A stretch of 10,314 nucleotides of DNA from Candidatus Omnitrophota bacterium. GTDB taxonomy: Bacteria; Omnitrophota; Gorgyraeia; Gygaellales; Profunditerraquicolaceae. The notes under the pieces were generated by a model, which had not been told where the DNA came from, searched no databases, and was given only the letters and a program-made list of their open reading frames with translations. Position numbers and translations under genes: made by a program. The DNA lies in the NCBI GenBank assembly GCA_030691725.1, contig JAUYDQ010000016.1, positions 1-10,314 on the forward strand, given 5' to 3'. This document shows, piece by piece, positions 6,868 to 10,314 of the stretch. Numbering within the stretch: position 1 is the stretch's first letter; each line of letters opens with the position of its first letter.

Positions 6868-6940
6868 AGGGACGTCTTTAAATCTAATCGGAAGGGTGTC
6901 CCCAAGGGACACCCTTTGCTTTGGATCAAGGAACGTCCCT
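6868..6940. repeat. 73-bp paired palindromic repeat between glyQS and ppdK
   Basis: The element is two related units head to head. The inner arms AAGGGTGTCCC (6892-6902) and GGGACACCCTT (6906-6916) pair perfectly over 11 bp around a 3-nt loop. The outer ends AGGGACGT (6868-6875) and ACGTCCCT (6933-6940) also pair. The left unit resembles the unit at 10125-10161 read in reverse, and the right unit resembles 10066-10102. It fills most of the 129-bp gap between glyQS and ppdK. No transposase is present, and it looks like a REP/BIME-type non-autonomous repeat. Confidence 0.8.
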
Positions 6941-6959
6941 CTTTCTACTTGAGCGGGAT

Positions 6960-8273
6960 CTAACTGTTCAATTTTTCCCAAAGATATTTTTTTAAATTAT
7001 CTATTCCTATCCTATCCTGCAACATCGTATCTCTGTCTCTTACTGTTACCTGCTTGTCTTCTAATGATTGCACATCAACAGTAACGCAATAAAGTGTACC
7101 CACCTCATCCTGCCTGCGGTAAAGTTTACCGATAGACGCTGTATCGTCATAGACGGTAATGAAACACTTCTTTAAATCTTTCGCTATTCTTTTCGCTAAT
7201 TCAACGATTTCCGGCCGGTTCTTTAAAAGGGGCAATACCGCCACTTTTATTGGCGCTAAATCTTTATTAAGTTTTACGACTACGCGTACATCATCCTTTA
7301 CCTTTTCCTCATCATAAGCATCCACTAAAAATGCCAATACGCTCCTATCCACTCCACCCGATGGTTCAATGATGTAAGGATAAAATTTTTCTTTTGTAGT
7401 ACCATCAAAATATTGCAGCTCTTTTTGGCTAACCTGGGCATGTTGTTTTAAATCAAAATCAGTTCTATTGGCAATTCCTTCTAATTCACTCCAACCGAAG
7501 GGAAAATTGTATTCTATATCTGTGCAGGCTTTGGCGTAGTGTGCAAGTTCATCTTTAGTGTGGGGGCGCTTTCTTAGATTTTCTTTCTTTATCCCTAAAT
7601 TTAAATACCAGTTAAAGCGGTAGTCTATCCATTCTTCTAATTTTTTATCTGCCTCCCCGGGCTTCACAAAATATTCAATCTCCATTTGTTCAAACTCGCG
7701 TGTCCTGAAGGTGAAATTTCCCGGCGTGACTTCATTGCGAAAGGCCTTGCCAATCTGCGCCAGTCCAAAAGGAAGTTTGGGATGCTTTGAGTCCAGAATA
7801 TTCAAAAAATTCACAAACATACCCTGCGCAGTTTCTGGCCTTAAATAAATCAGGCCTGTCCCATCTTCAACAGGGCCCTGATGCGTCTTGAACATGAGGT
7901 TAAACGGCCTTCCTTGAGTCAATTCGCCTTTACACTCAGGACACCTCTTGGGGTCTTTTAAATCCGCAACCTTAAAACGCTTTTTGCAGGATTTGCAGTC
8001 ACTTTTCAAATCATAAAAATTATCAACGTGCCCAGATGCCTCCCAAACTTTAGGATGCATCAATATTGCTGCATCCATGCCAAGGATATCATCGCGGTCA
8101 TATACATTTGCTTTCCACCACGCGCTCTTTACATTATTTTTCAATTCTACGCCAAAAGGGCCGTAATCCCACGTGTTGCTTAAACCCCCATAAATCTCGG
8201 AGGACTGGAATATAAATCCCCGGCGTTTACACAGAGAAACAATCTTTTCCATAAGATTATCGTTTGTATTCAC
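6960..8273 (-). CDS. glyQS: Glycyl-tRNA synthetase, single-chain dimeric type
   Basis: This class II synthetase charges tRNA-Gly and is the archaeal/eukaryal-like alpha2 form, not the separate GlyQ and GlyS subunits. Visible parts are the N-terminal GGLSNTWDYGPFG (29-41), a zinc ribbon with Cys93, Cys96, Cys111 and Cys114, the RPETAQGMF loop (145-153), motif 2 (FRNEVTPGNFTFRTREF, 178-194), motif 3 (EPSGGVDRSVLAFL, 303-316) and the anticodon-binding domain (340-437). The length of 437 residues is complete for this type. The chosen start is GTG at 8273, because AAGGAAGAG lies about 5 nt upstream. The ATG at codon 8 lacks a well-spaced site. A promoter and a possibly self-masking leader precede it. 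The palindromic repeat and ppdK follow. Confidence 0.95.
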   Translation of the reverse strand: MNTNDNLMEKIVSLCKRRGFIFQSSEIYGGLSNTWDYGPFGVELKNNVKSAWWKANVYDRDDILGMDAAILMHPKVWEASGHVDNFYDLKSDCKSCKKRFKVADLKDPKRCPECKGELTQGRPFNLMFKTHQGPVEDGTGLIYLRPETAQGMFVNFLNILDSKHPKLPFGLAQIGKAFRNEVTPGNFTFRTREFEQMEIEYFVKPGEADKKLEEWIDYRFNWYLNLGIKKENLRKRPHTKDELAHYAKACTDIEYNFPFGWSELEGIANRTDFDLKQHAQVSQKELQYFDGTTKEKFYPYIIEPSGGVDRSVLAFLVDAYDEEKVKDDVRVVVKLNKDLAPIKVAVLPLLKNRPEIVELAKRIAKDLKKCFITVYDDTASIGKLYRRQDEVGTLYCVTVDVQSLEDKQVTVRDRDTMLQDRIGIDNLKKYLWEKLNS

Positions 8274-8349
8274 CCCGCTCTTCCTTTCTAACCTATACCC
8301 CTGCTCTTCCTTATAGTTTTTACTAAAATATTTTTAGGAAGGGCGGGGT
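8272..8349 (-). promoter_or_regulatory. Leader that could sequester the glyQS ribosome-binding site
   Basis: Segment 8336-8349 is complementary over 14 positions, with one mismatch, to 8272-8285, which contains the AGGAAGAG ribosome-binding site and touches the GTG start. Pairing would hide both. A second near-copy of the ribosome-binding region lies at 8297-8312 (one base longer), and could compete for the same upstream arm. Further upstream, GGGTT and AACCC (8347-8359) form a small alternative stem using part of that arm. No T-box sequence is present. I infer a translational switch. Confidence 0.45.
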
Positions 8350-8362
8350 TCATAACCCTTTA

Positions 8363-8391
8363 TTTTTAACTGAAATTCACTAAAAAGTCAA
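8363..8391 (-). promoter_or_regulatory. Sigma-70-type promoter for glyQS
   Basis: On the minus strand TTGACT (8391-8386, 5/6) is followed after 17 bp by TAAAAA (8368-8363). The start of transcription would fall near 8356, leaving a leader of about 80 nt that holds the complementary arms. The -35 box begins 6 bp after the stop of the membrane-protein gene. The form matches the porin promoter. Confidence 0.5.
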
Positions 8392-8397
8392 GGGAAT

Positions 8398-9216
8398 TCA
8401 CTTTGATGTATCCAGTGCTGCTATATTCGATATATTCAGCGTTGATATAATAGCGAGGACTTTATTTAAATCCAATTTTGCACCTTTGTCTTTTATATAA
8501 ATCTTAAAAAAAGCATCATCGCTATTAATAACATCGCAATCAAAGTAATTTTCCGTTGAAGTCAAATCATAAGTTATAAATCCTTTTTTATCTGTAGTTG
8601 CAAATTTAATCATTTTTATATTTTTTTGATCGCCTAAATTAGGAGTGAAGATAGTTTTCATAATCACAAAAAAAGCATCGGTAAGATTATCTATATTTGT
8701 AAATTGAGCATGCATGGTACGGTTTACAAATTCATAGTTATTCCCTATACCCTGCTTTTGTAGTTGGGGAAATAAATTTATAAAAAAAATTGGTTTTTGA
8801 TAGAGCAAATATATGACGGGGCTTTTTGCGTCATATTTTCTTTTTTTATAATATACCTTGGTGACACTTCCTTTGATTACGGTAAAACCTTTAGGGATTG
8901 AAATCTCTATACCGGGAAAAGAGTACGGCAATAATTCCTGAAGATAGGTTTTATCGATTTCAGGACTAACGAGCTCTTTTTCCGGAGTAATACATAATAG
9001 CGGCAAAGTCCTGCAATTGCCAATACCTGTTTGAACGTATGCTTTTAAAATAGCCAGCCCGCCGAATTTTGCCACGAATAATAAAGCAAAAAATAAAACA
9101 ACTGCAATGTAAATATATTTATGGTGTAGGAAAGTATAAAGCACTTTCCTAACCACTGAAAATCGCACCTTAAGGTTATCGCCTAAGGCGATTTTCTTGA
9201 GAGTTCTTTTTTTCAT
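8398..9216 (-). CDS. Single-pass membrane protein of unknown function
   Basis: I do not recognise this 272-residue protein. It begins with a very basic stretch of about 33 residues (MKKRTLKKIA onward). A single transmembrane helix follows at about 34-58 (from Tyr-Ile-Tyr-Ile to Leu-Lys). The remaining 210 residues should lie outside the inner membrane. That part has two early cysteines (68 and 75), a segment PGIEISIPKGFTVIKG (about 101-116), many aromatic residues and alternating beta-type sequence. It could be an envelope-anchored adaptor or sensor. The ATG is one base after the panB stop, with only a weak AGG upstream, so it is probably co-translated with panB. There is no reason to link it to pantothenate. 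Its first codons overlap three palindromes, and its codon use appears more A/T-rich than its neighbours. Confidence 0.8.
   Translation of the reverse strand: MKKRTLKKIALGDNLKVRFSVVRKVLYTFLHHKYIYIAVVLFFALLFVAKFGGLAILKAYVQTGIGNCRTLPLLCITPEKELVSPEIDKTYLQELLPYSFPGIEISIPKGFTVIKGSVTKVYYKKRKYDAKSPVIYLLYQKPIFFINLFPQLQKQGIGNNYEFVNRTMHAQFTNIDNLTDAFFVIMKTIFTPNLGDQKNIKMIKFATTDKKGFITYDLTSTENYFDCDVINSDDAFFKIYIKDKGAKLDLNKVLAIISTLNISNIAALDTSK
9128..9196. repeat. Cluster of nested palindromes in the start of the membrane-protein gene
   Basis: Within 69 bp there are three structures. A perfect 8-bp hairpin has arms 9128-9135 and 9143-9150 with a 7-nt loop. A 9-bp inverted repeat has arms 9158-9166 and 9188-9196. 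ATCGCCTAAGGCGAT (9178-9192) and ACCTTAAGGT (9167-9176) are palindromes inside or across the latter. The region encodes residues about 7-30, the basic tail before the membrane helix. It may be an mRNA structure near the start or another palindromic element in frame. Confidence 0.6.
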
Positions 9217-9217
9217 T

Positions 9218-10051
9218 TTAACCTAATTTCTTCAGTTCCTCTTCCTTTATGGTAAAACTATGGTTTTTGGTAGGAAACTTGCCTTCTATTACCTCTTTTT
9301 TATATTCTTCTATTGCCTGGGAGATCATCGGTGCTAAGTTAATATATTTCTTGACGAATTTAGGAGTAAAACGTTCAAAGAGGCCCAGTAAATCATGCGT
9401 CACCAAAACCTGACCATCGCAATTTATCCCTGCGCCAATGCCAATAGTGGGAATCTTTAAATTCTTCGTAATCATCTCTGCGATTTTATCTGGCACACAT
9501 TCAAGGACAAGAGAAAAACAACCTAATTTCTCTAATGCTAAAGCCTGCTCAATTAAACGCTTTGCAGTTCTCGCGTCTTTGCCTTGGACCTTAAATCCGC
9601 CTAATTTATCTGCAGTCTGCGGGGTTAAACCAATATGGCCCATTACCGGAATTTCTGTTTTTATAATTTGCTCGGTTACCTCCAAACAACGGTCAAACCA
9701 TTCCAATTTTACGGCGTCACATTTGGCTTCCTCAATAAATCTACGCGCATTTTTCACCGAATCTGCAGGATTAACTTGATAGGATTCGTAGGGCATATCG
9801 CCAATGACCAAGGCATGCTTTACTGCGCGCGTGACTGCTTTAGCATGATGAATCATTTCAGTCATGCCAACCTTAGTTGTTGAATCTAAGCCTAACACTA
9901 CATTAGCAACAGAATCACCCACCAAAATCATATCAATACCGGCATTATCAATCAAAGATGCCAACGGGTAATCATAAGCAGTAAGCATGGTAATCTTACG
10001 CTTACCTTTAAGCGCTAAAATATCTTGAATTGTAATTTTATTTTCTTCCAT
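9218..10051 (-). CDS. panB: 3-methyl-2-oxobutanoate hydroxymethyltransferase (ketopantoate hydroxymethyltransferase)
   Basis: PanB transfers a one-carbon unit from 5,10-methylenetetrahydrofolate to 2-oxoisovalerate, the first committed step to pantothenate and coenzyme A. The 277-residue protein is a complete TIM-barrel member. It shows MLTAYDYPLA (22-31), the metal ligands Asp46 (VGDSV) and Asp85 (GDMP), KLE ending at Glu117, MGHIGLTPQ (137-145), the catalytic Glu184 in LEC, and GIGAG (204-208). The ATG at 10051 follows a good AGAGGA site. It lies downstream of the GltD-like gene, with a palindromic repeat filling the gap; panC and panD are not in view. The membrane-protein gene begins one base after its stop. 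Nothing appears damaged. Confidence 0.97.
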   Translation of the reverse strand: MEENKITIQDILALKGKRKITMLTAYDYPLASLIDNAGIDMILVGDSVANVVLGLDSTTKVGMTEMIHHAKAVTRAVKHALVIGDMPYESYQVNPADSVKNARRFIEEAKCDAVKLEWFDRCLEVTEQIIKTEIPVMGHIGLTPQTADKLGGFKVQGKDARTAKRLIEQALALEKLGCFSLVLECVPDKIAEMITKNLKIPTIGIGAGINCDGQVLVTHDLLGLFERFTPKFVKKYINLAPMISQAIEEYKKEVIEGKFPTKNHSFTIKEEELKKLG

Positions 10052-10065
10052 TTTAATCCTCTTTT

Positions 10066-10314
<249 letters not shown>

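Noticed and set aside
8272..8349. T-box riboswitch for glyQS.
   Set aside because: The leader is only about 80 nt and lacks the conserved T-box sequence, the specifier stem and a terminator T-run.
9438..9883. Two overlapping plus-strand open frames.
   Set aside because: Both are antisense to panB, whose active-site motifs are all intact.

Overview
This window looks like bacterial chromosome, about 40-45% G+C by eye and densely coded. Every protein gene and the one tRNA lie on the minus strand, so transcription runs from high to low coordinates. The gene content (eukaryal-type single-chain glycyl-tRNA synthetase next to pyruvate,phosphate dikinase, a short RpoD-like sigma factor, an alginate-export-type porin, a lipoprotein, outer-membrane signals) suggests a Gram-negative, probably anaerobic lineage. 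The mixture, together with the GGGAC-type palindromic repeats, reminds me of Candidatus Omnitrophota genomes. That placement is an impression, not proof.

Layout in transcription order. (1) 10314-9218: the 3' end of a GltD-like FAD/NAD(P) oxidoreductase, then panB, with a palindromic element straddling the oxidoreductase stop codon. (2) 9216-8398: an unrecognised single-pass membrane protein one base after panB. (3) 8391-8272: a promoter-like site and a leader that could hide the glycyl-tRNA synthetase ribosome-binding site. (4) 8273-2577: glyQS, a 73-bp palindromic repeat, ppdK, an overlapping sigma factor, apt and tRNA-Arg(CCU), closely packed and probably one long transcript. (5) 2531-1420: a PHP-domain phosphoesterase and a lipoprotein coupled by an ATGA overlap, ending in two strong hairpins. 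(6) 1348-1: a promoter, a structured leader of about 190 nt and a porin gene that runs off the left edge.

The core block is housekeeping: tRNA charging with glycine, PEP/pyruvate interconversion, promoter recognition, adenine salvage and pantothenate synthesis. The porin and lipoprotein are envelope functions with their own control signals.

I see no defence island, CRISPR array, insertion sequence or biosynthetic cluster. The unusual material is at smaller scale: a family of paired palindromic repeats, one of which appears to have extended a protein's C-terminus; palindrome-rich DNA within coding regions, including an apparent insertion of about 20 residues in PPDK; an 8-bp tandem repeat inside the lipoprotein signal peptide that could act as a phase switch; and two leaders that look regulatory.
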